The position numbers and the translations under genes were made by a program. From Auxenochlorella pyrenoidosa (Eukaryota > Chlorophyta > Trebouxiophyceae > Chlorellales > Chlorellaceae): a stretch of DNA of 34,849 nucleotides. Positions 1-10,600 of the stretch are shown piece after piece. A model generated the notes under the pieces. That model did no database searches, was not told the origin of the DNA, and saw only the letters and a program-made list of their open reading frames with translations. The DNA is taken from NCBI GenBank assembly GCA_001430745.1, contig KQ482027.1:116418-151266 (forward strand), read 5' to 3'. Position 1 is the stretch's first letter. Every line of letters starts with the position of its first letter.

Positions 1-2095
1 CGATGGTCTGGGCATCAGAAGAAGGGGGAAGCGGGGTGGGGGTTTGTGGGGGCCCTGGGAGTCCAGGTGCGCGATGCGCATGCGCATGCTCGAGGCTGGC
101 GCAGGCGCCGCCAACGGAAGGGGGCGCCGCAGCCGGCATGCAGGGCGCGCTTGAAAGGCCTCCCCAGAGGAATAATGGGGGGCCGCGCCGGCCTGGGTAC
201 ACAACGCGACACCGCGACGCAGGCGGCGCGGCGGCGCGGCGGCGCGTGCGCCCTTGCCTTGGTGGTGGGGTCGCGCACGCCGCCGGGCTGCATGTTGGGG
301 AGCACCAGATCGTCGCGCGTCGCGGGGTGCAGGCCCGAGTCGACCACGATCCACCGCGCCAGCTCGCCCGCGCGCGCCACCTCCTTGGAGGTGGACAGCG
401 AGACGGCCTCGGGGCCGAATAGCACCTCCTCGCAGGCCCTGCAGAGAGAGGCGGGTGGGAAGGTGGGTGGGGGCCGTGTGCGTACCAGGGGTGCAGTTTC
501 AGTTGGGCAGCAGCTCTTGGGGCCGCCCCCGGCCGGGCCCCTAGCAGAGGCTCGCTCCTGGCAGGGGGAAGCCAGCTTGTTGCAGTTCACGCAACGGCGG
601 CGGTAGGGTGCCACCCAAGACGAGTACCAGCCCTCCCCCACCCCCAACCCCCAACCCCCTGGCGCCGGCTGCTGTCCCGCCCCGACTCCTGGCTTCCCAC
701 CTGGCGGCGTAGAGCGGCGCCAGCAGGCCGCAGGCAACCTCCAGCTGGCTCAGCGGCCGCTCCAGCTGCACTGCGTTTGCGGCGGCGCCGGGGGTGGCCA
801 GCTGGTGCCACATGCCGCCGTCCTTGCCAAACTCTTGGGGCACAAAGAGGATGCGCGTGATGGTGCCGCCGCGCGGGCGGATGGTCACGTGCTCGATCGG
901 AGGCAGCCCAGGGGTCAGCGCAAAGGCCACGGCTCTGCAGGGACGCGGGGGTGGTGGTGGTGGTGGGTGGGGGGGGGGCCGTGAGCGGCGGGGCCCGAGT
1001 CGACCGTTTTTGCAATCGCAGCCAGCCCCGCACCCTGCATGCACAGCACCATGGGCGGCGCCGCGGCAGCCAGCCTGGCCCAGCAGCCGCAAGACCCAGG
1101 GGCCCGCATGCAGCGGCGGGCGTCGCCCCTGCGCGCAGGCCTCCGCCCCGGGCTCACCGTGCCGCCTCGATGGCCGCGTACTGCTGCTTGGCCGCCGAGT
1201 CTGGCAGCGACTGGTGGGGCAGGCCCAGCCGGACCTTGTCCATCGCCTCCTTCAAGATGGGCAGGTCGATCTCGGGCTTGTTCTGGCGCACCTGCGCTCC
1301 AGGGGGGCGACGCGGCACAGCCCCGCGGGCGTGAGCACCCGCCTGCGGACGGGCTGCGCAGTGCAGGGCCTGGCAAGCGGCATCCGCCCCTCCCCGGCGC
1401 CAGCGAGGAATCCGGGCGTGCAGCGGCGTCTGGCGGGGGAGCCAGGGCGCGCGCTCCTTGCGCTGCGCAGCGGGGCAAAGGGGGGCGCTGTGCAAGGAGG
1501 AGGAAGAGGGGGGCGGGGGCCTACCGCGAGGATGGCGGCCTCGTTCAGCAGGTTGGCCAGCTCGGCGCCCGAATAGCCGATGGAGAGGTCGGCAATCTGG
1601 CGCAGCAGGGCGTCGTCGTTTGACCGGTCAATCGGCTTGTTGCGGGCGTGCACCTGCGGCGGGCGGCAGCGGGAGGTTGGGGGCGGTGAAGATGGGCGGG
1701 GGGTGGGGGGTGGGGAGGTAGCCTGGCAGTGCCAGGTTTTGTTGTTCATTCTTCGGCTCGCCCCAGCTGTGAAGCATGCTTGGTGCTGGCAGGGCCGGCG
1801 CAGCATGGGTGGGCTGGCAAGGCGGACATGCAGGCGCCTGCCTGTGGCCAGCGTGTCGCATGGCAGGCGCCTGCCTGTGGCCAGCGTGTCGCATGGCAGG
1901 TGCCTCTCTCTGTGGGCTGCCTGCCTAGCCCACCCGCTTAGGCATGTCCCAGCCCGCAGTGCAACCCCCTGGCCCCACCACCACCCCACATGCGCGCAAG
2001 AGCGGCGCGGCGCGGGGTTCCCCCTGCTCCTCGCGCCGACGCATGCATGCAGTTTTGTGGACGAGGGTGGGAGGGGGAGGGGGCAACCCCTGCAC

Positions 2096-2130
<35 letters not shown>

Positions 2131-5100
2131 GGACCCTTACCTGCAGGATCTTGAGGCGGTTGGAGGGCGCGGGGCGGCCCATGTAGATTGTGCGGTCAAA
2201 GCGGCCGGGGCGCAGCAGGGCGTCGTCCAGCGCGTCGGCCCGGTTGGTGGCTGCCACGACCAGCACCTGCGAGGGATCGGGTCGGGCCAGACCGAGGATG
2301 TGCTGAGGGTTTCCTAGGGTTCAAGCCTAGGGTTTAGGGTGGGGACCAGGTGCGAAAGGGGCGGGACGGGGCCCCAGGGGTCCTGGCGGCGGCGCGGCCC
2401 AGGGGCGGCGCGCCGCAGCGGTACTGCGAGGCGCGGCGCAGCGCAGTGGTACTGCCCACCTGGTCGTCCCGGTAGAATCCGTCCATCTCAGTCAGCAGCT
2501 GCAGCAGGCCCTGCTCGCGCTCCTGCGTGCCGCTGTCGGCAAACCCGCTGCTGCGCGCCTTGCCGATGGCGTCAATCTCATCTGCGGACAGCGGGCAAGA
2601 GGCGGCGGGGGCGGCGGCAGTGGCTCAGGGCGCGGGGCATTCCTTGCCGATGGCGTCAATCTCGTCTGCGGGGGCAGACAGGGCACAGAGGCAGCGGGGT
2701 TGGCGGCTCAGCCCGTGGGGCTTCTCTTGGGGGAGAGCTGGCAGGGCAGGCGCGCTGCCTGCAGCACGAGAGCGCACGCGAGGGGCGCGACGCAGCTGGC
2801 ACCCTTGGCTGCCCGGCCCGGCGCGGCTGGAGAAAACCCCCGCCGGCGGGGCGGCGCACCAATGAAGATGATGGCGGGCGCGTTCTTGCGGGCGGTTTTG
2901 AACAACGAGCGGATGCGCGCGGCCGCCACGCCTTGGAACATCTCCACAAACTCGGCGCCGTTTGCTGCAGCAGGCAGGGCACGCAGGAGGAGAGCACGGA
3001 TGCAGGTCAGCTTGCTGCCCCACGCAGGCGGCAAGGCCCCGCCCCTGCAGCTGCGGCCCCAGGGCAGCTGCTGCCAGGTGGGCAGCGCTGGGCTCCAGCC
3101 CACGCGCACGAGGGTGCAGGCTCCCTTGTCAAGCACGCCTGTTAGGCCCCCGCCCATACACACCACCGCAACCACACACACACACGCGCACGCACCACCC
3201 CGGTGTCACGCACCCGAGTAGAAGGGGATGCCGGCCTCGCCCGCCATCGCCTTGGCCAGCAGCGTCTTGCCCGTGCCGGGCGGCCCCTCCAGCAGCACCC
3301 CCTGCGCAGCCAGCCAGGCAGCACGGGCGTGAGCGCCGGGCACGCCTGCCTGCCCGCCGCCCCACGGGCCTTGCCCGAGGGCCGCCGGGTGGACGCAGGT
3401 TGCGCAGCGGCTGGGCACCCCGCCGGCCGGCAGCAAGCGTCCCCTGGCACACTCGACACACAGGCCAGGATGTTGAGCCCAGAGCCCTAGGCCGGAGACG
3501 CAGGCAGGCGACCAGGGCAAGGCAGGCGGGCAGGGTCGGGGCCCCCGGGGCGATGGGGCAGCGCGGCGGCGCGGCGAGCGCTGAGGGCGGGCGCCCTCAC
3601 CCTGATGGGGCGCGCCCCCATGGACAGGTACGCCTCGTCACCCAGCAAGATGTCCAGCACCTCGCGAATGTCCTGCACAGCAGAATGGCAGGAGGCAAGG
3701 GTGAGTTGTTCAGGATGAGTTGTCCAGGGCGCACAGAGCAAGGCCGCTCGCGGATGCTCTGCAGGCAGGCAGGCAGAACGGCAGAATGGCGGGGGGCGAG
3801 AGCGCGCTGGTCGGCGCGCGCGGAGCTGGGCACGAGGGTGGATGCCCCGCCTGCGCCTCCCCTTGGCGCGCCAGCCTCAGCCACCGCGCGCCCTCCAACC
3901 TGCTAAGTTTAATACCACGCACTCCCACCTGCTTGATGTGGTCGATGCCTGCCACATCATCGTACTTCACGCCCGTGCCCTTTGAGCGCGCCCCGTTCCT
4001 GCAATGCCGAGAGGGGGTTGGGGTGTGTTGCAGCGGCGGGGGTGCAGTGGGAAGCAGGGAGTGCATGGTGGCCCTGGCCGTGGCCCTGGCGAGCAGGCTC
4101 GGCGCGGAAACACGGCTGCCTGTCGCCGCCGAGCCATTTACCAGAAAGCCAGGCAGGCACAGGCAACCAGCAACAGGGGCACAAGCTCCGTTGGGCCTCC
4201 GGCACTCCGTCAGAAGGCACATGGGGCACCACCTCAGAAAATATCCCGGCCCGGCGCGCAGCAGCGGCAGCTGCCATGACCCCCCTCCCCCCCCCCCCCC
4301 AAAAAAAAAACCCTCACTTCTTGCCATCTGTCGGGACGTTGAACTCCTTGGCGCGGTGCCTGCCCAGCTCCTCGGCCAGCTCCTCCTGCTCGCTCTTCTT
4401 CTCGCGCCCCATCTTCTTGAGCACCCACTCGCCCACGCCCACCACCATGCGCAGACCCAGCAGGCCCACGATGGGCAGGAACTGGGAGGAATACTCGTTC
4501 AGCCACACCAGGCTGTTGTAGGGGAGGTGGGGGTGGAATGGTGTGTGTGGGGGGGGTGGGGTGGGGTGGGGTAGGGGGGCCGTGTCTGATGCTCAGGGCA
4601 GCGAGGGGAGCCGGCGAGGCAGTGGAGTGGCGCCCTGCCGCTGCACTCGGGTCGGCAGCCGCAGCAGCAGGGCACGCAGCAAGAGGGCCCTGCGCGCTCT
4701 CCTCGAGGGGCAGCACCGCCGGGCGAGAGGTCGAGAGCAGGGCGGTTGGGCGCAGAGAGGCGCTGCTGAGCACGTTCTCATCGAGACGCAAGCAAGCAAT
4801 GCTGGGCAAGAGGCGGGGCGGGGGCACTCACGCGTTGCCTGGGTCCACCACTTGCAGCTCGGGCCGCACTTGGTGCACCCTCAGCATGTTGTCGTAGGGC
4901 ACCCGCAGCACACCGTCAATGTACACCTGAGGGGCGGCAGCGAGCGGTCGTGGTGGGTGCACGCCCAGGGGCATGCCGCTCGCGTACCGCGGCAGCCCGC
5001 TGCCTGCCAGGCCACCCACAGGAGGGGTCCAGCAAGGCGATGCCAGCAGGAGACAAGGTGCGCCGGCAGCGCTTGCTGGCGCAGGCAGGCAGGGCGCTGC

Positions 5101-7122
5101 TTAGTCGCGGCACAGCGCAGCATGCCCGTCCACGGCTGGGCTTGGAACACCCGCCTCGTCTGGCTGCCCCCCCCGGCAGCCCTGCAGCATTCAGCAATGC
5201 GGCAGCCTGCCAACCCAACAGCGGTCGGAGTAGCCGCACCGACCCAGGGCTCTGGGTCATCGAGGCTGTGGCTGGCTCACGGCAGCGGGCCCTCCTGGCT
5301 CATGGCAGCGGGCCCTCCCCACCCCCGCCCACCCGCTTCTCCTGGTTGTCCTTGATCAGCTGCATGAGCGTGCCCTCCTCCCACACGTCGCCCGGCAGCT
5401 CCACATAGTACCGGTTCTTCTCCATCTTCCACTCGGGCACCTCGTTGGCGTACTGGATGCTGCAGGCAGGGGGGGTGACAGGTGGCGCGTGTGCGTGTTG
5501 GTGGGTGGGCGGAGGCTTCACCCAGGAATGCAGTGGTTCAAGATAGCAGGGTTAAGGCAGCCCCCATCAGGCTGCATCTGGGCCTCAGTTCTGCAGCACG
5601 CGGCGCTGCGCCGGAAGCCCGGCAACGCCAGGCCGGCGAGCCTCTGCCTGTGTTGCGTGCCATCCCTCCGTCACGCTGCCCGCGGCCGCACCCCAAGCCC
5701 CCACCCCCACCCCACCAGGCACCCTCACACCCATCAAGGGAGCACCGCGCGAGCCAGCCGCGTCAGGCTCGGAAGTGCAGGGGCGCGCAAAAGTGCAGGG
5801 GCGCGCACCTAAGGTCTCGGCGGTTGTATGTCACCGTCTCAAAGTCGCTCTCTGTGTTCTCCACAGGCACCTCCACAATGGCTGTGCGGCCGTCAGACAG
5901 CAGGATGAGCCGCTTCACGCGCCGCTCGTGCAGCAGCTGCAGCATCCTGCAGGCGGCGGGCGGGCCCGCGGCCGCGGGGGCGGGGGCGTGGGCGGCGGCC
6001 GGGTATGGCGCGGCCAGCAGGGCGGGCCGGCAGCGCCGCCCGGCACTTCCGCAGCAGCACTCGCGGCCTGGGCACCTGACTGGCATGCAAGGTGAGCGGT
6101 GTGCGGACTGGTGGCCGTCGCCACGCTGGCATCCATCCAGAGCGGCATCGTGCGCAGCATGGTCAAACCTCTGGCGATCTCCCCTCCCTCCCTGCCTGCC
6201 TGCCTGCGGCCTGCCCTGAGCATGCACAGGCACGCATCGCCCGCACCTGCTGCAGCTGTGTGCGCAGCACCCAGCCAGCCAGCCCACACAGCAGCTCGTG
6301 CAGCCCATGCCTTGCGAGTACAGCTTGCTTGCCCGCCGCAGCACCCACCTGGCATAGGAGATCTGGAAGGATCCCACGGGCGGCAGCACATCGCCATAAT
6401 AGATGCGGTCGTACGCATTCTTGGCCGCCTTTTTCAGCTCCCCAAACTTTTGGTCCAGGCCCGCAGCCGCCCCCGCCGCCGCCTGCACAGCCTCCTCTGC
6501 CTTCTGCGCGTCGGGCCGGTAGCGCTGCGGGATGACCGCCACCTGGGCCTGCACGAGCAGGCAGGGTTGCGGCGGGGAGGGGTAAGCTGGTGCGATGATT
6601 GCCGCGGGCGCCGCGGGCAAGAGCTAGACGGCACACGAGGTGCGACAGCAGAAAGCATGCAAAAAGGCGCTGCTGGAGGCTGCCATGCCGCTTGCTGCTG
6701 TGGTTTTGCATACTGTTTGCACCGACAGTCCCAGGAAGCACGAAACAGAGGCTCAAAGCTCGAAAAAGGCCACTCCTCGGCTTCTGGCAGCGCCTGCTGC
6801 CGCTGCCGCCGCTCCTGCCTTACCCAAGTGTGCACACCCCTGCCCACGGCTCCACGGGCGCACTCACCACTTCCTGGGCTCCATGCGTTCCAAGGGATCC
6901 GTCAGTTCGCCCGCTAGGTGCAGCGCTGCATGTTATCTTGAGCCTGCTGCCTGGCAGTGGCTTACGGCCGCCGGGGAGCACCGCATGCGCCCTGCTGGCA
7001 CATAAACGACGGTTGTTACTTTGCTGGGTCTGCAGACACACCGTTCCCCTGCGGCGCGCAGCTCCCTGCGGGAAGACGGCAGGGCCGGGCAGCGCCACGG
7101 CCCTGGCCACGCCACTCAGCAT
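1..7122 (-). CDS. FtsH-like AAA+ ATPase, protease-dead (FtsHi type), chloroplast; 3' partial
   Basis: Exons, all minus: 7122-6868, 6548-6349, 5946-5809, 5459-5333, 4926-4832, 4512-4318, 3998-3929, 3672-3601, 3301-3214, 2964-2860, 2581-2460, 2266-2141, 1653-1525, 1291-1158, 934-701, 438-258 and 7-1. Phases agree throughout, giving about 757 residues before the last visible exon. Residues 1 to about 70 are Ser/Arg/Ala-rich, like a chloroplast transit peptide. An FtsH N-domain-like stretch follows, then a hydrophobic segment (FLPIVGLLG..., exon 6). The AAA+ core has Walker A GPPGTGKT (390-397), Walker B IIFIDE (about 445-450), sensor TN (496-497) and arginine fingers in RPGRFDR (508-514). In the peptidase domain the HEXXH site reads IEAAR (615-619), so both zinc histidines are gone. 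In plants, inactive FtsHi proteins belong to a plastid import motor complex; that role here is inference. The FtsHi subtype is not resolved. Confidence 0.85.
1831..1906. repeat. 33-base tandem repeat in FtsHi intron
   Basis: CAGGCGCCTGCCTGTGGCCA starts copies at 1831 and 1864, with a partial third copy at 1897. It lies in the intron between the exons ending at 2141 and starting at 1653. Confidence 0.9.
2098..2128. repeat. CA dinucleotide tract in FtsHi intron
   Basis: A (CA)n run of about 28 bases lies just inside the donor side (in gene direction) of the FtsHi intron 1654-2140. Confidence 0.92.
2300..2340 (+). repeat. Short telomere-like stretch (AGGGTTT units)
   Basis: GAGGGTTTCCTAGGGTTC followed by CTAGGGTTTAGGGT contains about four degenerate copies of the plant/green-algal telomere unit TTTAGGG. 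It lies in the 193-base FtsHi intron between the exons at 2460 and 2266. Confidence 0.6.
2560..2727 (-). repeat. 84-base tandem duplication of a 3' splice site and exon start (FtsHi intron 10)
   Basis: Unit 1 starts at 2560 and unit 2 at 2644, both with TTGCCGATGGCGTCAATCTC on the plus strand. Each unit holds the first bases of the Walker B exon (coding (D)EIDAIGK), its CAG acceptor and upstream intron sequence. The copy at 2581 continues into the real exon. The copy at 2665, met first by the spliceosome, reads [13 protein letters not shown] and then a stop. Confidence 0.85.
4284..4310. repeat. Poly(C)/poly(A) junction in FtsHi intron
   Basis: A C-rich run followed by exactly ten A (4301-4310) sits next to the donor of the exon ending at 4318. 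On the minus strand this gives GTGAGGG followed by ten T and then a G run. Confidence 0.9.
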
Positions 7123-7635
7123 CCTCTGACTATTGCCAGTCAGCCCCGATCAGCTGACAGCAAGTGCCGCTAGTGCCGAGAGGAGAGCGCCTTGGCTGAC
7201 TGCCGACTAGAACAGCAGGCGCCCCCAGCAGTCGCTCCCGACGTGTAAGAGATGTGGCACGACTGTCAGCTGTAGTCTGAGTATAGATGGCGCCAAATGA
7301 GGCACCTTGAGCAGATGTCAAGCGTGAAGTGGCAGCCACCTCGACACGAACCAAACAGAGAAACGCAGTTATCACACCGATACTCAGCACGACTGAGCTG
7401 CATGATCGGCGCTGCAGAGGCCGCAAAAGCTTCTGCCGGCCCACAAGGGTTCTGACAGAGCAGTGCAGTCTTTGGATGAGGCTCTTGGCGTTTCACAAAT
7501 GTCACGGAGGCATGACGGCGGCCGCTGGGCTCTGGCAGGCACAGGTCTGAAAGCAACAGCACCTGCCGCAGCCGCCGTCACTGCAGCAACGTTGCCGCTC
7601 TGCCGCTCATCTTGCCTGCACACACTCGAGGCTGC
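7123..7635. promoter_or_regulatory. Divergent intergenic region between FtsHi and TraB genes
   Basis: These 513 bases separate two start codons that face away from each other, so the region must hold both promoters and both 5' leaders. Base composition is less GC-extreme than in the flanking exons. I see no convincing TATA box and no open frame that continues a neighbour. The TraB start was placed at the first ATG in the exon's frame, so part of this region could be transcribed leader. Confidence 0.5.
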
Positions 7636-10600
7636 ATGCCCTTCCCACTGCAGTGGAGGAGCTTCAGTACATCGGCAGCGGCAGCAGCCAAGAATCCGCC
7701 GGGGTGGGGCCTGCTGCAGCGCTCGCTGCCGCCGCGGCGGCAACAGGCACTGGCATGGCAGCAAGCACGGCGGCTCAGCGATGGCGGCGCCAGCAGCAGC
7801 GCCAGCGCTGTGCTCAGCAACACGACCTCCTTCCTGAGAAACCTGCACAACGGTGCAGAGGTGCGGGGCAAGGCGGGAGGGGAGGTGCTCTTCGGCCAGA
7901 GAGCCCGGCTGGCGTGACGTGGGCAGACTCGACCCGGCGCTGCCTGTCCATGCTTTCAGCTGTGCCATGATGTGTGCCGTGCATCAAATGTTCTTGGTAG
8001 CACACTTATTCTGCCAGTCCCACAACCAGCCGGCCCAACTCGCTCTCCTGGCAGGATGCCCTGCCGCGTCAGCCTGCCCTGCCCTGCCCTGCCTTGCCCC
8101 CGCCCCCGCCCCTGCCCGCCAGCAGACCTGCGCAGCGCCGAGGGCGCACTTGCCCCGGCTCCCTCCCGCATGCAGATCTTCATTGTGGGAACCGCGCACG
8201 TTAGCAAGCAGTCGGCAGAGGAGGTGGGTGAGGTCTTGGGAAGCTGGCCAGAGGCGGGTTTGCAGCGCAACCCAGGACGCCTGCTGGCGCCTGCAAGGGG
8301 CTCGCGGCTTGCTGCGCTCGCTTCATGCTCAGGCAGCTCTGGACAGCCCGCCCTCAGCGCACAGCTTGTGTCAAAGCTTGGAGTGCACGGCCAGCCCTGC
8401 CCGGCCCTGCCCGGCGACGTGCACGTAGCCGCTGTCCTTGCTTGCAATTCCGGATCCAATACATTGCCACATCCATCCGGTCGATGCGTTGCCTTGTCCC
8501 TGGCAGGTGCGGGACATGATCCGGCTGGTCAAGCCGGGGGCGGTGATGGTGGAGCTGTGCGCGGGGCGGGTGGCCCGCCTGCGCAGCGGCAGCACCGACC
8601 AAGACTTTCTCAAGGTGCGCGGGCCAATGGCGCTCCCCTGCCTGCCAGAGGCCCGCCTCCCTCCTCCTCGATGTGGCTGCTCGCACTCGCGCCCAGGCCG
8701 CTCCGGGCTTCACGCCTGGCGTGTTTGATCCCATGGTTAGCTGGGCGGGCAGACAGAGCTGCAGCCCCCACTCCAACCCTGGGGACAGGATGGGAGCATG
8801 CCATACCCGGCACTCCACCAGCCATGCCGTTGTAGCCCCCGGCCCCCACCCTCCGCCACCACGCCCTGCAGCAAATGCTGGGCTCCATGTTTTCGCCCGG
8901 CGGCAGCCTCGGCCAGAAGCTGGTACAGGTCTCGCTGCCTGTGATGTACCGGTGAGGGCCCCCGCTGCGCCGCATCCAGCACATTGGGGCAGCACTTCTG
9001 CTGCAGGCATTTCTGGCCGTGCGGCAGCCTGGGCAGTCGTTCCTTGCTCTGCAGGGGAAGGGGGTCGAGTTGGACGAAACGCCGGGCTGCCTGCTCTGCT
9101 GGCTGCGTACCAGCTGTGCGGTCCTGTGTGGTGCTTGGGGGAGCCGCCAGTCCGCCCCCTGACGCAAGTCCCTCGAGCCTTCCCGTTGCACCCTTGCTGC
9201 GCAGGGTTATGAAGCTGCTGGGCATGGATCCAGGTGAGGGAGGTGGTCCCGGCGGGGGTTGGTCCCAGCACATGGCAGGGAGCACTGCGGCCCTTGGGTT
9301 AGCCTTGAGCAGCCCTTGGGCTGCATCGCGCGCTGCGCCCCACCTGGGCATGCCCAGTATGCCGCCCCCATGGGCCCTGGTGCTGTGGCAGTAGAATGGC
9401 TCTTGCCAGCTTGCGCTGCTGGCCACCCGGCAGCCACGTCATGCCCGCTGCTGCGGCATGGCGGGTGGCAGGAGCGCTGAGCTGGCGTGCAGCTGTCCGT
9501 GCCGCGGCCTGCAGGAGGGGAGTTCAAGGTAGCACTGGAGGAGGCTGAGCGCATAGGTGCTAGGTGGGTCCACCTGTCTGCTGGTGCCAGTTGCCTGAGC
9601 CACCCCGCGCGACGCTGCCTGGCATTGGCCAGCCGCCCTGCTCGGTCTCACTGAGTTTGCGCCCGCAGACTTTAAGGCTCTCACTCGCTCACATTACCTG
9701 ACAGCCTGTAGCCTGTCGCTGCTGGCCTTGCTCCACCGCATTCTGTGCGTTCCACCGGCCACCCTCCATGCACACGCAGGGTGGTGTATGGTGACCGCGA
9801 CGTGAATGCCACGCTGCAGCGGCTGTCGCAGACAATGAGCCTGCAGGCAAGCGGGCCCCCCCCGGGAGGGCCGCATGCTGCGCACGGCATGCTGCGCGCC
9901 TAATGCACGCTGCCGAGTGCTGGCGTGTGTCGACAAGGCGGCCCCATGCTGGGCCACACGTCGCCTGCCGTGGGCTGCCCTGCGCGATTGCTTGCTGCCG
10001 GAACAGCACATTGGTCCTCCTCAGCCCCCCAGCCGTCCGTTGAGCTTGTCCCCTGCGCCTGCGCCCCCCTCAGGAGCTGATGGGCATGATGACAGGGAGG
10101 GGCATGCCCGAGCCCCCGCCGGTGAGGGGGCCGTCCCCACGCGGGCCGGCTTGAATGCTGGACTGCCCATGCAAGCGCGGCCGGGGGCCTGCGCCAGCCC
10201 TGGCCATGCTGCACGCAATGCGCCCTCCAGCCTGCAGCGCGGCCGGAGCTGGCCCCCACGGTCCGCAAGGCAAGGCAAGGTCCAATTTCACCGGGCCCTG
10301 GTCCCCCCTCCCTCCCTCCCCTGCCCTGCTGTGCGTGCACACAGGGCGTGGTGGAGCTCATGCTGCAGCAGGGGCCCAGCAGCGTGGAGGCGCAGGTGCG
10401 GGGCGGTTTGCAGCAAGTGCGGCGCGAGGCGGAGTGTGGGCCGAGGCCTCGTGCCAGCAGCTGTGCCCCCCGCTGCCTGGCGCCTGCCTGCAACTTGTGG
10501 GGGAGCTGCGGGCGCCAGTGGTGGCGGGCTGGGAGGGCATGGTTTGCCGCAGCGCCAGCGCTGCCGCGGCTGTGCTCGGCAAGCCGACGTGTCCCAAGTT

